Shown here one piece after another: positions 8,704-18,691 of a stretch of 64,000 nucleotides of DNA. Origin of the DNA: Vibrio gazogenes (GTDB lineage Bacteria > Pseudomonadota > Gammaproteobacteria > Enterobacterales > Vibrionaceae). The translations under genes were made by a program, and so were the position numbers. Every line of letters begins with the position of its first letter. Positions within the stretch are counted from its first letter, which is position 1. Where the stretch lies: the NCBI RefSeq assembly GCF_023920225.1, contig NZ_CP092588.1, positions 558,001 to 622,000 of the forward strand. The letters are read 5' to 3'. The notes under the pieces are model-generated. The model saw nothing but the letters and a program-made list of their open reading frames with translations, was not told where the DNA came from and ran no database searches.

Positions 8704-9651
8704 TTACCGTGCTGAGGCTGTTGGTTTAATCTGTGTCAATGCTTGATCCCAATATGGTGTATCGATCCCGAATCGTGATTGAATGAAGTCAATAAAAAGG
8801 CGCACTTTATGTGGCAGATATTGTCTGTCTGGATAGACCGCATAAACGGCGTGATTCGGGAGGTGATAGTGAGACATGACGGGAACTAAAAGCCCTGCGG
8901 TTAAATCTTTACCGATCATAAATGTCGGGAGTTGGGCAATACCCAAACCGTCCAAAGCTGCCCGGCGAATGCCTTCACTGTTATTCATAACCAGATTCCC
9001 TTTAGGGACGACTTTATATTCTTTGTCCCGCTGGTGGAATGTCCAGGCTTGTCCGCCACGAAAGTATGAATAGATCAGGCAGTTATGATGACGCAGATCA
9101 GCAGGGTGTTCCGGAAATCCGAACTGATCAACATACTCAGGAGATGCACACAGCACGGATTGACAGTCGGTAAGGCGTTTGGCAATCATATTCGACATGG
9201 GTAAACGACCGATTCTGATCGCGAGGTCGAATCCGCCCTGTAGCAGATCAACCATTTGATCTTCAAGCTCGACCTCGATCTCGAGTTTCGGATACTGCTT
9301 CATAAATTCACTGACATAAGGGGCAATATGCCGGACGCCAAACGACATCGGGGTCGCAATCTTTAGTTTCCCTTGAGGCTCTCCCTGAAGTTCTAACACC
9401 GAATCCAACCCTTGTTTTGCATAAGACAGAGACTGAGATGCATAAAAATAAAGTCTTTCTCCCGCCTCGGTCAGATGAATTTTTCGTGTGGTACGATGAA
9501 ATAACCGCACACCAAGTATCTCTTCGAGCTGGGTCAAACGCTTACTGACTGCTGATTTCGTAATGTTGAGCTGACCCGCCGCTGCGGAAAAGCTGCCCAA
9601 TTCGACCACGGCAACGAAAATCGGTAATGAAGAAAATTTAGGGCTGATCAT
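8704..9651 (-). CDS. LysR-family transcriptional regulator
   Basis: Winged-helix LysR regulator. The N-terminus FVAVVELGSFSAAAGQLNITKSAVSKRLTQLEEILGVRLFHRTTRKIHLTEAGE is the standard DNA-binding domain (about 1-65), followed by a periplasmic-binding-like effector domain of the CrgA/AaeR-like group (FDLAIRIGRLP, GLGIAQLPTFM). The target is not evident. It is divergent from the yjjG-like gene, 137 bp away, and upstream of elbB in the same orientation with a 60-bp gap, so a role on elbB is possible but unproven. Confidence 0.88.
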   Translation of the reverse strand: MISPKFSSLPIFVAVVELGSFSAAAGQLNITKSAVSKRLTQLEEILGVRLFHRTTRKIHLTEAGERLYFYASQSLSYAKQGLDSVLELQGEPQGKLKIATPMSFGVRHIAPYVSEFMKQYPKLEIEVELEDQMVDLLQGGFDLAIRIGRLPMSNMIAKRLTDCQSVLCASPEYVDQFGFPEHPADLRHHNCLIYSYFRGGQAWTFHQRDKEYKVVPKGNLVMNNSEGIRRAALDGLGIAQLPTFMIGKDLTAGLLVPVMSHYHLPNHAVYAVYPDRQYLPHKVRLFIDFIQSRFGIDTPYWDQALTQIKPTASAR

Positions 9652-9788
9652 GAATGTTAACCTATAGGAAACAGTTAGTTTCTTTAGCGAGGGATTATAG
9701 CAAATTCAAAAACAGTATAAACTGATTGTACACAAATGATCGACAGATGCATTGTGAGGGTGAGCAGTATGATACAGAAGGATAGTTT

Positions 9789-10463
9789 ATGAAATTTGAT
9801 TGGATCTTATTCGACGCAGATGAAACCTTATTTCATTTTGATGCGTTTACCGGGCTGAAGACAATGTTTTCCGCTTTTGATGTGGACTTCACCGCTGAAG
9901 ATTTCAACCAATATCAAGCACAAAATCAGCAGTTATGGCGCGATTATCAAGACGGAAAAATTGATGCGGCAACACTGAAACATCAGCGTTTTACCACGTG
10001 GGCGACACGGCTTGGTCAGACGACCGAAGCATTGAATCTCCATTTTTTTCAGGCAATGGCTGAGATCTCGACATTACTGCCCGGAGCCAGAGCTTTATTG
10101 GAACAGTTACGCGGGCAGGCTCAGCTCGGGATTATCACTAATGGCTTTATCGATTTACAATCCCACCGTTTGGAAAAGCACGGTCTGACCGATTATTTTG
10201 CTCAGGTGACAGTTTCTGAACAGGTCGGTGTTGCCAAGCCGGATCCGGCTATTTTTGCCTATACACATCAACAGATCGGTTATCCTGACAAAAGTCGAGT
10301 GCTCATGGTCGGTGACAATCCGGTGGCAGATATACAGGGTGGCCACCAATATGGGTTTACTACTTGCTGGTTGAATAGCGATCAACAATCGATTCCCGAC
10401 CATGTTGTTTGTCACTATGAAATCCAATCTTTAACCGAATTATCAGCGGTGATTTTTGCCTGA
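9789..10463 (+). CDS. yjjG: HAD-family pyrimidine nucleotidase, YjjG-like
   Basis: Haloacid dehalogenase phosphatase with motif I FDADETLFHFD at the N-terminus (catalytic Asp pair), motif II ITNG, the motif III Lys in GVAKPDPAIFAY and motif IV VGDNPVADIQGG. The family member YjjG hydrolyses dUMP, dTMP and non-canonical pyrimidine monophosphates as house-cleaning. At 224 residues it matches E. coli YjjG. It stands alone between regulators. Confidence 0.88.
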   Translation: MKFDWILFDADETLFHFDAFTGLKTMFSAFDVDFTAEDFNQYQAQNQQLWRDYQDGKIDAATLKHQRFTTWATRLGQTTEALNLHFFQAMAEISTLLPGARALLEQLRGQAQLGIITNGFIDLQSHRLEKHGLTDYFAQVTVSEQVGVAKPDPAIFAYTHQQIGYPDKSRVLMVGDNPVADIQGGHQYGFTTCWLNSDQQSIPDHVVCHYEIQSLTELSAVIFA

Positions 10464-10550
10464 ATATCATCTGAGTACCCCCGGACACGGTTTGATCGAT
10501 ACGACGAAAAAATATCTCATTGTATCCGCAGAGAAAGCCCGTTAAATTGA

Positions 10551-11300
10551 GTGTATTCGTTTGGTTTTCGTGACAATGTCACTTTGAGTTGGTTATTCGT
10601 GCAATACATTAAAATTAAAGAAACTATTGCTGAGCAGATAGAGCAGGGCATGTTGGCTGCCGGGCAGAAATTGCCTTCAGAACGACAACTGGCTGAAACA
10701 TTTTCCACAACCCGGGTGACGTTGCGTGAAGCTTTGTCGTTGCTGGAAACCGAAGGATTGATTTACCGGGAAGATCGCCGGGGCTGGTTTATTGCACCAC
10801 CGCGGATTGACTTCCCTCTATCAATGGCTGAAGATTTTCTGGTTTTGGTAGAAGAGCAGGGGCGTCAGGCGAGTCTGTCGGTCATTCGTGCAAAAAATAC
10901 ACTGGCGAATAAACAGGTGAGTGGCTGGCTTCAATTAGGGCCTTTTGCTGAAGTGTATGCCGTCGAAATGTTGCGTTACCTGGAGAAGCGCCCGGTTTGT
11001 CTGGTTCGCTACTGGGTTCATGCTGAGAAACATGCAGCCCAAGATTGCGATGTCGCACAAGAGTTATTTGCATGGCTTCGGCAACGAGAATCACTGCATA
11101 ATCTTCATGTGAATGACAGTGTTACTGTTGGTTGTTTGAGCGGCGAAACAGCGGTGATGCTTCATGCCGCCCCGGGGACTCCGGCGATTGTGATTGAAAG
11201 GAAGGTGTATCGTGGCGAGCATCCTGTCGCAGCAGAGATCACCATATGGCGGCATGATACTTTAACCGTGACTTCAAATGCTGCGCATTTGTCCCAATGA
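10551..11300 (+). CDS. GntR-family regulator with UTRA domain (PhnR-like)
   Basis: Winged-helix GntR DNA-binding domain (about 20-85: KIKETIAEQIEQGMLAAGQKLPSERQLAETF, then TTRVTLREALSLLETEGLIYR) followed by a UTRA ligand domain (about 105-245). The DNA-binding half resembles regulators annotated PhnR (2-aminoethylphosphonate use), but no phosphonate genes are beside it. The start is uncertain: GTG 10551, TTG 10584 and GTG 10599 are all in frame and none has a good ribosome site. The later ones suit the family better and leave the matS at 10570 outside the coding part. Confidence 0.8.
   Translation: MYSFGFRDNVTLSWLFVQYIKIKETIAEQIEQGMLAAGQKLPSERQLAETFSTTRVTLREALSLLETEGLIYREDRRGWFIAPPRIDFPLSMAEDFLVLVEEQGRQASLSVIRAKNTLANKQVSGWLQLGPFAEVYAVEMLRYLEKRPVCLVRYWVHAEKHAAQDCDVAQELFAWLRQRESLHNLHVNDSVTVGCLSGETAVMLHAAPGTPAIVIERKVYRGEHPVAAEITIWRHDTLTVTSNAAHLSQ
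10570..10582. other. matS site 2
   Basis: GTGACAATGTCAC, exact to GTGACRNYGTCAC. It lies in or just ahead of the GntR/UTRA gene's 5' end, depending on the true start. Confidence 0.85.
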
Positions 11301-11413
11301 ATAGGTTTGTCTGCCAATTGATTGATATGAATCGAATGGGGTGGGGCTGTTGATAAAAATTTTCGGGATGTTCCATTTTTGACATGAAACATCCCCTAAA
11401 TAAACCTGTTTAT

Positions 11414-12121
11414 TTAATGATAAATACTTTTATTCACATTGATTTGATTGTGCTGTTGCGCGGCATAACGGACTTTTACATAGAGTTGTGTTGAGACTGC
11501 CGAATAACTGATGAGCGCATAACATAGCAACTCAGTCCCTTCTTCAACAATGTTTTTCACATTGCGAATATAGTCTTCCTGCATGACCATATGCCAGAAA
11601 CTTCCCATCCCAAATAATCGCGAAAACGAAATTAAGATGATGACACTACAGACCAACAAACGCATATTGGGGACGCTGAGAATTTCAGCCATTTCATGGA
11701 ATACCTGATCTTTCCCTTGCCATGCATAAGCCAAAGCGCCGAGGGTGACGAGCACTGCCGGGTAAACCCAGAAACCATGCCATATATAATCAAACAGAAA
11801 ATCGAGTTCTCGGATGAATAAGACCATAAAAAAGCCGCTAATCAGGATCGCTGCATGACGCAAGGCCTCATGACAAGCCTTGATCCGGTAGAATGCGATA
11901 ACCGCGATACCCAAGAGAATCTGTTGAACATATTCGGTGACAGAGGTCTCACCAATATAGTGGTCTCCGTATAGGTAGTCGAGCCAAAGACAAGCAATTG
12001 CCAGTACACTTGATCCGAGGACAGCCAGTATCAATATACTGGTATCAATCCATATTTGCTTCGTTTTCTCGTGTTGTTCATGTTGAGCATGAATTGATGA
12101 CGACGAGTGTTGATTTTTCAT
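11414..12121 (-). CDS. Multi-pass membrane protein of unknown function
   Basis: About 235 residues with a hydrophilic His/Ser/Gln-rich N-terminus and about six hydrophobic segments (for example TSILILAVLGSSVLAIACLWL, ILLGIAVIAFY, ISGFFMVLFI, WVYPAVLVTLGALAYAW, LLVCSVIILISF, LLCYALISYSAV). No family is recognised. The ATG at 12121 is preferred over the GTG at 12130 because AGGTG sits 6 nt before it. There is no obvious operon partner. It could belong to one of the broad DUF membrane families. Confidence 0.7.
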   Translation of the reverse strand: MKNQHSSSSIHAQHEQHEKTKQIWIDTSILILAVLGSSVLAIACLWLDYLYGDHYIGETSVTEYVQQILLGIAVIAFYRIKACHEALRHAAILISGFFMVLFIRELDFLFDYIWHGFWVYPAVLVTLGALAYAWQGKDQVFHEMAEILSVPNMRLLVCSVIILISFSRLFGMGSFWHMVMQEDYIRNVKNIVEEGTELLCYALISYSAVSTQLYVKVRYAAQQHNQINVNKSIYH

Positions 12122-12420
12122 AGTAGTCACCTATTATTGATAATAGTTATATATTTATTTTATTTATCAAAGACATATTATATAAATTGTTTCATTGCTG
12201 ATGTGTTGCGGTGCAAATTGAGAAAATATGTCAGATCAAACAGTAATCATCCTTGGTTCATGGTACTTTGTTCCGGCTTGCTTCGAGATATGGCACTCGA
12301 AGTACTGAAAATGTTGCATTTTATTTTTTGCTAACTTATTGTTTTTTATGACCGATTCTTATGACGACTGGTTATCAGCATTTGCAATTGATTAGCAAGG
12401 ACAGACAAGGAGAAGCCTTT

Positions 12421-12945
12421 ATGAAACATCTGGCCACATCAGTCGATCCTGAGGTACAAGCCCAGAAGGATTTTCAGACACAAATTCGTTTGGCTAGTCG
12501 AGCGATTGTGCTGAACAAGCAGAACGAAATCTTAGCACTGTATACCGACCGTTTTGATGATTACAGTCTACCGGGAGGCGGGTTAAGAGATGGTGAAGAT
12601 CCGATTGTCGGCATGGTTCGAGAGCTGCAAGAAGAGACCGGCGCCTACAATGTGCGCAATATACAGCCTTTAGGTATTTATGAAGAGTTTCGGCCGAAAG
12701 GCACAGAGTCCGGGCAGGTTGAGCATGTCGTCTCTTATTGTTATGCCTGTAAAGTTGCTGACCAACTCAAAGAACCAACACCGGAAAATTATGAAATCCA
12801 GAACGGGAGTCATCCTGTTTGGCTCGATATTCATCAGGCAATTGCTCATAATGAGCGGGCGTTGATGGATCCATCCCATCATGGGGAGAATCTGGAGCGG
12901 GAAACATTTCTACTCCGGTTGGCTGCAAAAGAATTATTGATTTAG
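12421..12945 (+). CDS. Nudix hydrolase
   Basis: Pyrophosphohydrolase of the Nudix superfamily. The complete Nudix box is visible from LPGGGLRDGED to MVRELQEETGA, giving the GX5EX7REUXEEXGU pattern with the metal-binding glutamates. The substrate cannot be read from sequence. The ATG at 12421 is chosen over 12361 because AAGGAG lies 8 nt upstream. The product is 174 residues. The stop is 13 bp from yejA, so it probably heads the yejABEF operon, which suggests a substrate linked to an imported compound (inference). Confidence 0.88.
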   Translation: MKHLATSVDPEVQAQKDFQTQIRLASRAIVLNKQNEILALYTDRFDDYSLPGGGLRDGEDPIVGMVRELQEETGAYNVRNIQPLGIYEEFRPKGTESGQVEHVVSYCYACKVADQLKEPTPENYEIQNGSHPVWLDIHQAIAHNERALMDPSHHGENLERETFLLRLAAKELLI

Positions 12946-12958
12946 GAAAAGTAATCGT

Positions 12959-14779
12959 ATGGGTAAAGTAGGACTGGCTTTATTGAGTTGTGGCTTGATG
13001 TTATTCAGTATGGCCAGTTTTGGCAAAGTTATTGAAACGACCCGTTTGGTTGGATATGGTCAGGCGAAATATCCCGAGAATTTCAAGCACTTCGATTATG
13101 TCAATCCGAACGCCCCGAAATATGGCAAAGTCACTTATGGTCAAATCGGGACGTTCGATAATTTTAATCGTTATGCTTCGCGGGGTGTTCCGGCGGTTGC
13201 CAGTGGAGAGCTATACGATAGCTTAATGTTTTCTCCCAGTGATGAAATCGACACCTATTACCCGTTAATTGCGACCAAAATTCGTTATTCGGATGATTAC
13301 CTTTGGCTTGAAGCCGACTTGAATCCGAAGGCCCGTTTTCATGATGGGCAGCCGATTACAGCCCATGATGTTGCATTTAGTTTTAACAAGATGAGCACCG
13401 AAGGTGTGCCTCAATTCCGCGTTTATTATAAAGATGTCAAAGCGGTAATAGCCCTCAATGATCGGACCGTTCGGTTTGAAATGTCACAACCGAATCGGGA
13501 GAAATTGTTCAGCATTGTTGAAACGCTTCCGGTTTTACCCGCACATTTCTGGAAAGATAAGAACTTTGCCGAGCCGTTGGCGACGCCACCGGTCGGTAGT
13601 GGGGCGTACAAAATCATCGATTATAAAATGGGACAGAGTATTACTTACGGTTTGGTTGATGACTATTGGGCGCGTGACTTACCGGTGAATGTCGGACGGA
13701 ACAACTTTAAGGTGGTTCAGTACGATTACTACCGGGATGATACGGTCATGTTGGAGGCGTTCAAATCAGGTGAATTTGACTTTCGCCAGGAAACCAGTGC
13801 CAAACAGTGGGTAACCGCATATAAAGGCGTGAATTTCGACAATGGTCATATTATCAAAGAAGAAATTCCGCATCAGAAACCGGCACCGGCAAAAGGGTTT
13901 GTCTTCAATACCTCGCGACCTGTGTTTCAAGACCGACGCGTCAGAGAAGCGTTGACATATGCACTGGATTTTCAGTGGATGAATCAACATATGTTCTATA
14001 ACCAATATACGCGGACGAGAAGTTATTTTCAGAATACTGAATTTGAAGCGAAAGGACTGCCGTCTGAAGCCGAGTTGGCAATTCTGAATCCATTGAAAGA
14101 TCAGATCCCGCCACGGGTCTTTACCCAAACATATCAGCCGCCGATAACGGATGGTTCCGGACAGATTCGGGCTCAGATGCGTCAAGCTTTCAGGTTGCTT
14201 AAAGCGGCCGGGTGGCAGATCCAAGACGGCATCATGACCAATATGAAAAGTGGTCAGCCATTCACATTTGAATTGCTAATTTATAATCCAACCGATGAAC
14301 GTATTGCGATTCCTTTGCAGAAGAATTTAAAGCGGATGGGAATTACCATGAACATCCGTACCGTGGATACGACCCAGTACACCAAACGTCTCCGTGACAG
14401 AGACTTTGATATGATTTCAAGAGGGTATAGTGCGAACGCTTATCCGTCGCCGGATTTGATGATCGTTTGGAATTCCGGTTTTATCAACTCAACGTACAAT
14501 CAGGCGGGTGTCTCCGATCCGGCAGTGGATAAACTCACGGAAGCAATTGCAGCGAATCAGCATGATGCACAAAAGCTGGTCGCATTAGGGCGTGCATTTG
14601 ATCGGGTATTGCAGTGGAATTTTTACATGATTCCTCAATGGTATATCAGCACCTACCATGTCGCGATGTGGGATAAGTTCGAACGCCCGAAAGTGATACC
14701 CAAATACTCGCTCGGTGTAGATAGCTGGTGGATTTCAGCAGCGAAAGAACAGGCGTTGGCAAGCGGTAAAAGCCATTAG
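12959..14779 (+). CDS. yejA: YejA-like extracellular solute-binding protein
   Basis: Periplasmic component of the YejABEF ABC importer, which takes up oligopeptides and, in E. coli, microcin C. A signal peptide (about 1-22) is followed by an SBP_bac_5 domain starting RLVGYGQAKYPENFKHFDYVNPNAPK, typical of YejA. Length of 606 is normal. GGAAAA precedes the ATG. All four transport genes are contiguous on the plus strand. Confidence 0.92.
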   Translation: MGKVGLALLSCGLMLFSMASFGKVIETTRLVGYGQAKYPENFKHFDYVNPNAPKYGKVTYGQIGTFDNFNRYASRGVPAVASGELYDSLMFSPSDEIDTYYPLIATKIRYSDDYLWLEADLNPKARFHDGQPITAHDVAFSFNKMSTEGVPQFRVYYKDVKAVIALNDRTVRFEMSQPNREKLFSIVETLPVLPAHFWKDKNFAEPLATPPVGSGAYKIIDYKMGQSITYGLVDDYWARDLPVNVGRNNFKVVQYDYYRDDTVMLEAFKSGEFDFRQETSAKQWVTAYKGVNFDNGHIIKEEIPHQKPAPAKGFVFNTSRPVFQDRRVREALTYALDFQWMNQHMFYNQYTRTRSYFQNTEFEAKGLPSEAELAILNPLKDQIPPRVFTQTYQPPITDGSGQIRAQMRQAFRLLKAAGWQIQDGIMTNMKSGQPFTFELLIYNPTDERIAIPLQKNLKRMGITMNIRTVDTTQYTKRLRDRDFDMISRGYSANAYPSPDLMIVWNSGFINSTYNQAGVSDPAVDKLTEAIAANQHDAQKLVALGRAFDRVLQWNFYMIPQWYISTYHVAMWDKFERPKVIPKYSLGVDSWWISAAKEQALASGKSH

Positions 14780-14787
14780 AGGGAATT

Positions 14788-15873
14788 ATGGCTGCATATA
14801 TATTCCGTCGGTTGTTGTTAGTGATCCCGACGTTGTGGGCAATTATTACGATTAATTTTTTTATTATCCAAATTGCACCCGGTGGGCCTGTGGAGCAGGC
14901 GATTGCGCAAATGCAGGGACTCGGTTCAGGGGTGATGGATCGGCTCACAGGTGGTCATCATGATGCCTCTCTTTCAGACGAAAAAGCAGAGCACTCAGGA
15001 TATAAAGGCTCAAGAGGGCTCGATCCCGAAGTGGTTGCCGAGATTCGACGGCAGTTCGGCTTTGATAAGCCGCTGTTGGAGCGGTATGTCGAGATGCTAA
15101 AAAACTATGCCACGTTCAACTTTGGCCAAAGCCTGTTCAAAGGTGGAGATGTCATCACACTGATCAAGGAGCGGTTGCCGGTTTCTATCTCGTTGGGCTT
15201 GTGGAGTACCTTAATTATCTACCTCATTTCGATCCCGCTTGGGATTATGAAAGCGATCCGCCATGGTTCCCGCTTTGATCTTTGGTCCAGTGCCATGATT
15301 ATTATCGGTTATGCGATCCCCGGTTTTCTGTTTGCGATTCTGTTGATCATTGTCTTTGCCAGTGGCAACTATTTCGACTGGTTTCCACTGCGCGGGCTGG
15401 TCTCGGACAATTTTGAACAACTGACATGGTATCAGCAAATTGGTGATTACTTTTGGCATTTGACTTTGCCGATTCTGGCGATGGTGATCGGTGGATTTGC
15501 GACATTGACCATGCTGACGAAGAACTCATTTCTCGATGAGATTAATAAACAGTATGTGGTCACGGCTCGGGCAAAAGGGTTGGATGAGCGCAGTATTCTG
15601 TATCAGCATGTGTTTCGGAATGCGATGTTGATTATTATTGCCGGTTTTCCCAGTGCGTTTATCAGTATTTTCTTTACCGGTTCTATGTTGATTGAAGTCA
15701 TGTTCTCACTCAACGGCATTGGCTTACTGGGGTTTGAATCGACAATCCAGCGGGATTATCCGGTGGTATTCAGTTCTCTTTATATTATGACTTTGTTGGG
15801 GTTAGTGTTGGGCATTATTTCAGACTTGACGTATACCTGGGTTGACCCGCGTATTGATTTTGAGGCCCGTTGA
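14788..15873 (+). CDS. yejB: YejB-like ABC transporter permease
   Basis: Inner-membrane permease of the YejABEF importer. It has an N-terminal helix (FRRLLLVIPTLWAIITINFFII) and a long insert before the BPD_transp_1 domain, typical of YejB, with the ABC-coupling EAA-like loop in VVTARAKGLDERSILYQHVFRNAM. At 361 residues it matches E. coli YejB. It starts 8 bp after yejA and its stop abuts the yejE start. Confidence 0.93.
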   Translation: MAAYIFRRLLLVIPTLWAIITINFFIIQIAPGGPVEQAIAQMQGLGSGVMDRLTGGHHDASLSDEKAEHSGYKGSRGLDPEVVAEIRRQFGFDKPLLERYVEMLKNYATFNFGQSLFKGGDVITLIKERLPVSISLGLWSTLIIYLISIPLGIMKAIRHGSRFDLWSSAMIIIGYAIPGFLFAILLIIVFASGNYFDWFPLRGLVSDNFEQLTWYQQIGDYFWHLTLPILAMVIGGFATLTMLTKNSFLDEINKQYVVTARAKGLDERSILYQHVFRNAMLIIIAGFPSAFISIFFTGSMLIEVMFSLNGIGLLGFESTIQRDYPVVFSSLYIMTLLGLVLGIISDLTYTWVDPRIDFEAR

Positions 15874-16917
15874 ATGGCGTTGATTAAGATGAACCCAATG
15901 AATGCCGAGCGCTGGCAACGCTTCAAAAAAAGCAAACGGGGTTACTGGTCACTTTGGGCTTTCAGTCTCCTGTTTCTGATCAGTTTGTTTGCTGAATTCA
16001 TTGCTAATGATAAGCCACTTTTCATCTCCTATGACCATCATTGGTATTTCCCGATCATGTATGTGTACCCTGAAACTCAGTTTGGTGGCGAGTTTCCGAC
16101 GGAAGCCGATTATACCGATCCGTATGTTGATGGATTGATTCGCGAAAAAGGCATGATTGTCTGGCCATTGATTCGATTTAGCTACGATACCATCAATTTT
16201 AATATTGACAGTGGCAGCGTTCCGTCGTCGCCGGATGCGGTTAACTGGCTCGGAACAGACGATAAGGGACGGGATGTTTTAGCCCGGATTATCTATGGGT
16301 TCCGTATTTCGGTCTTATTTGGGTTTGTACTCACGCTGGTTTCTTCTGTGATTGGTGTTGGGGTTGGCGCGATTCAGGGTTATTACGGCGGATGGATTGA
16401 TCTATTCGGCCAGCGTTTTATTGAAGTTTGGTCAGGCATGCCAACGTTGTTCTTGCTCATTATTCTGTCTAGTTTTGTTGAACCGAATTTCTGGTGGTTA
16501 CTGGGGATTATGGTGTTGTTCAGTTGGATGAGTCTGGTTGGTGTTGTACGGGCTGAATTTTTGCGGTGTCGTAATTTTGATTATGTCAGAGCAGCACAGG
16601 CGATGGGGGTCTCCGATCATCAAATTATGCGACGCCATATGTTGCCGAATGCGATGGTGGCATCATTGACCATGATGCCATTTATCCTTTCCGGTTCGGT
16701 GACGACATTAACGTCACTGGATTTTCTGGGGTTCGGTCTGCCGGTCGGGTCACCGTCACTCGGAGAACTGCTGGCACAAGGAAAAGCGAATCTTCAAGCG
16801 CCTTGGTTAGGGATATCCGCTTTTGTGGTTTTATCGTTGATGCTGACTTTGCTGGTGTTTATCGGTGAAGCTGTGCGAGATGCATTCGATCCACATCAAT
16901 ACGGGAAACGCACATGA
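15874..16917 (+). CDS. yejE: YejE-like ABC transporter permease
   Basis: Second permease of the importer. The N-terminal motif (RWQRFKKSKRGYWSLWAF) and first helix are followed by a periplasmic segment containing FPIMYVYPETQFGGEFPTEADY, characteristic of YejE, then GTDDKGRDVLARIIYGFRIS and the EAA loop (YVRAAQAMGVSDHQIMRRHMLPN). It directly follows yejB and overlaps yejF by 4 bp, so translation is coupled. Confidence 0.93.
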   Translation: MALIKMNPMNAERWQRFKKSKRGYWSLWAFSLLFLISLFAEFIANDKPLFISYDHHWYFPIMYVYPETQFGGEFPTEADYTDPYVDGLIREKGMIVWPLIRFSYDTINFNIDSGSVPSSPDAVNWLGTDDKGRDVLARIIYGFRISVLFGFVLTLVSSVIGVGVGAIQGYYGGWIDLFGQRFIEVWSGMPTLFLLIILSSFVEPNFWWLLGIMVLFSWMSLVGVVRAEFLRCRNFDYVRAAQAMGVSDHQIMRRHMLPNAMVASLTMMPFILSGSVTTLTSLDFLGFGLPVGSPSLGELLAQGKANLQAPWLGISAFVVLSLMLTLLVFIGEAVRDAFDPHQYGKRT

Positions 16918-18524
16918 GTCAGGATGTATTGAGTTTAAAGAACCTGTCGATTGGCTTTCGTCGTCAAGATCATGCCGAACAAGAGCGTATTGAACAAGTG
17001 ACGCATCAGGTCAGTTTCTCTATCCGTAAGGGGGAAACGCTTGCACTGGTCGGCGAAAGTGGCTCCGGAAAGTCGGTGACAGCCAATGCGATTCTGAAGT
17101 TGCTGCCACTTCATGTGGCACACTACTGCGAAGGTGAAATCCTTTTTGACGGCGTCAATACGTTAACCTGTTCTGCCCGTCAATTACGCGGGATCCGCGG
17201 CGGACGGATCGGCATGATTTTTCAAGAACCGATGGTGTCACTGAACCCGCTCCATAAAGTTGGCAGACAGTTGGTAGAAACACTGACGATTCATCGGGGA
17301 ACCCGAACTCGTCAAGCTGAAGCGATAGCATTGAACTGGTTAGAAAAGGTTGGCATTCGTGAACCGGCAACGAAAATTAATGCTTATCCGCATGAACTTT
17401 CAGGTGGTGAGCGCCAGCGGGTGATGATTGCGATGGCATTGATCAATGAGCCGGAACTGTTGATTGCCGATGAGCCGACCACCGCATTGGATGTATCGGT
17501 GCAAGCCCAGATCCTTGACCTATTGAAAGCGCTCCAACAAGAGCTGGGAATGGCCATGCTGTTCATTACGCATGATCTGAGTATTGTCCGGCGGATCGCT
17601 GATCGGGTTGCCGTGATGCAACAGGGACGTCTGGTTGAAACCAGTGAAGCACAACAGTTGTTTACCGCGCCGCAACACCCTTATACCCATCAGTTAATTC
17701 ATGCCGAGCCCAGAGGAAAACCGGTTGCCGTTTCCGAGCACGCGCCAACATTGCTTCAGGTTCAAGATTTGAAAGTTTGGTTTGCGCTGAAAGGCGGCTT
17801 ACTGAAGCGCACGATCAGTCATGTGAAAGCGGTCACGGATATGCAGTTCAATCTGCGTGAAGGTCACTCAATTGGCTTAGTCGGAGAGAGTGGCTCCGGC
17901 AAGTCAACGACCGGACTAGCCATTCTCAAATTACTTCATTCCGAGGGTTCGATTCGCTTTCGGGAGACTGAATTACAGTCACTGGATCGTCAGGGAATGT
18001 TGCCTTTCCGTCACCAGATGCAAGTGGTATTTCAAGACCCATTCTCGGCACTCAACCCAAGAATGTCCGTCGCTCAGGTGATTGGTGAAGGGTTGCGAGT
18101 CCATCAGCGCTTGAGTGATGCAGAGATCGATCAGCAAATTTGCGACGTGATGCGCGAAGTCGGACTTGAACCACACAGTCGTTACCGTTATCCCAATGAG
18201 TTTTCCGGTGGTCAACGGCAGCGGATTGCGATCGCTCGGGCATTGATCTTACAACCTCGGTTTATTCTACTGGATGAACCGACATCCTCGCTTGACCGAA
18301 CCGTTCAGGCGCAGGTGTTGGATTTGCTAAAAATGTTGCAGGAAAAGCACGGTTTAACTTACTTATTTATCAGTCATGATCTGAATGTAGTGAAGTCCTT
18401 GTGTCATTACACCATTGTGATGCGTCAGGGGAAAATAATTGAACAGGGAGAAACAGAAACACTCTTTACCGACCCGCAACATGAATACACCCAAGAGCTG
18501 GTCGCTTTATCCTCATTCTCATGA
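16914..18524 (+). CDS. yejF: YejF-like ABC transporter ATP-binding protein (two ATPase domains)
   Basis: Energises YejABEF. Two complete ABC ATPase domains lie in one chain: Walker A GESGSGKS near residue 48 and again near 325, Q-loops FQEP and FQDP, signature LSGGE and FSGGQ, and Walker B LLIADEPTT and ILLDEPTS. Each domain is followed by the oligopeptide-transporter C-terminal extension. Length of 536 fits. It is the last gene of the operon, and the next gene converges on it. Confidence 0.93.
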   Translation: MSQDVLSLKNLSIGFRRQDHAEQERIEQVTHQVSFSIRKGETLALVGESGSGKSVTANAILKLLPLHVAHYCEGEILFDGVNTLTCSARQLRGIRGGRIGMIFQEPMVSLNPLHKVGRQLVETLTIHRGTRTRQAEAIALNWLEKVGIREPATKINAYPHELSGGERQRVMIAMALINEPELLIADEPTTALDVSVQAQILDLLKALQQELGMAMLFITHDLSIVRRIADRVAVMQQGRLVETSEAQQLFTAPQHPYTHQLIHAEPRGKPVAVSEHAPTLLQVQDLKVWFALKGGLLKRTISHVKAVTDMQFNLREGHSIGLVGESGSGKSTTGLAILKLLHSEGSIRFRETELQSLDRQGMLPFRHQMQVVFQDPFSALNPRMSVAQVIGEGLRVHQRLSDAEIDQQICDVMREVGLEPHSRYRYPNEFSGGQRQRIAIARALILQPRFILLDEPTSSLDRTVQAQVLDLLKMLQEKHGLTYLFISHDLNVVKSLCHYTIVMRQGKIIEQGETETLFTDPQHEYTQELVALSSFS

Positions 18525-18555
18525 GATGTGAACATCGCTGTGTTGAATAGCGGGC

Positions 18556-18586
18556 AAAAAAAAGCCGCTTTGATTGAGAAAACGGC
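18556..18586 (-). terminator. Intrinsic terminator of the GAPDH gene
   Basis: On the minus strand GCCGTTTT / AAAGCGGC forms an 8-bp stem with a 7-nt loop, followed by T8. It lies 105 bp beyond the GAPDH stop. Confidence 0.75.
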
Positions 18587-18691
18587 AAGCACTCAGGTGC
18601 ATGATCAATGTCGTCGGGATACGCAGAAGAGATATCGATAAACTGACGGCATCGATTGGTTATTATTGTTATGTTGTGGAGACGAAACTGG

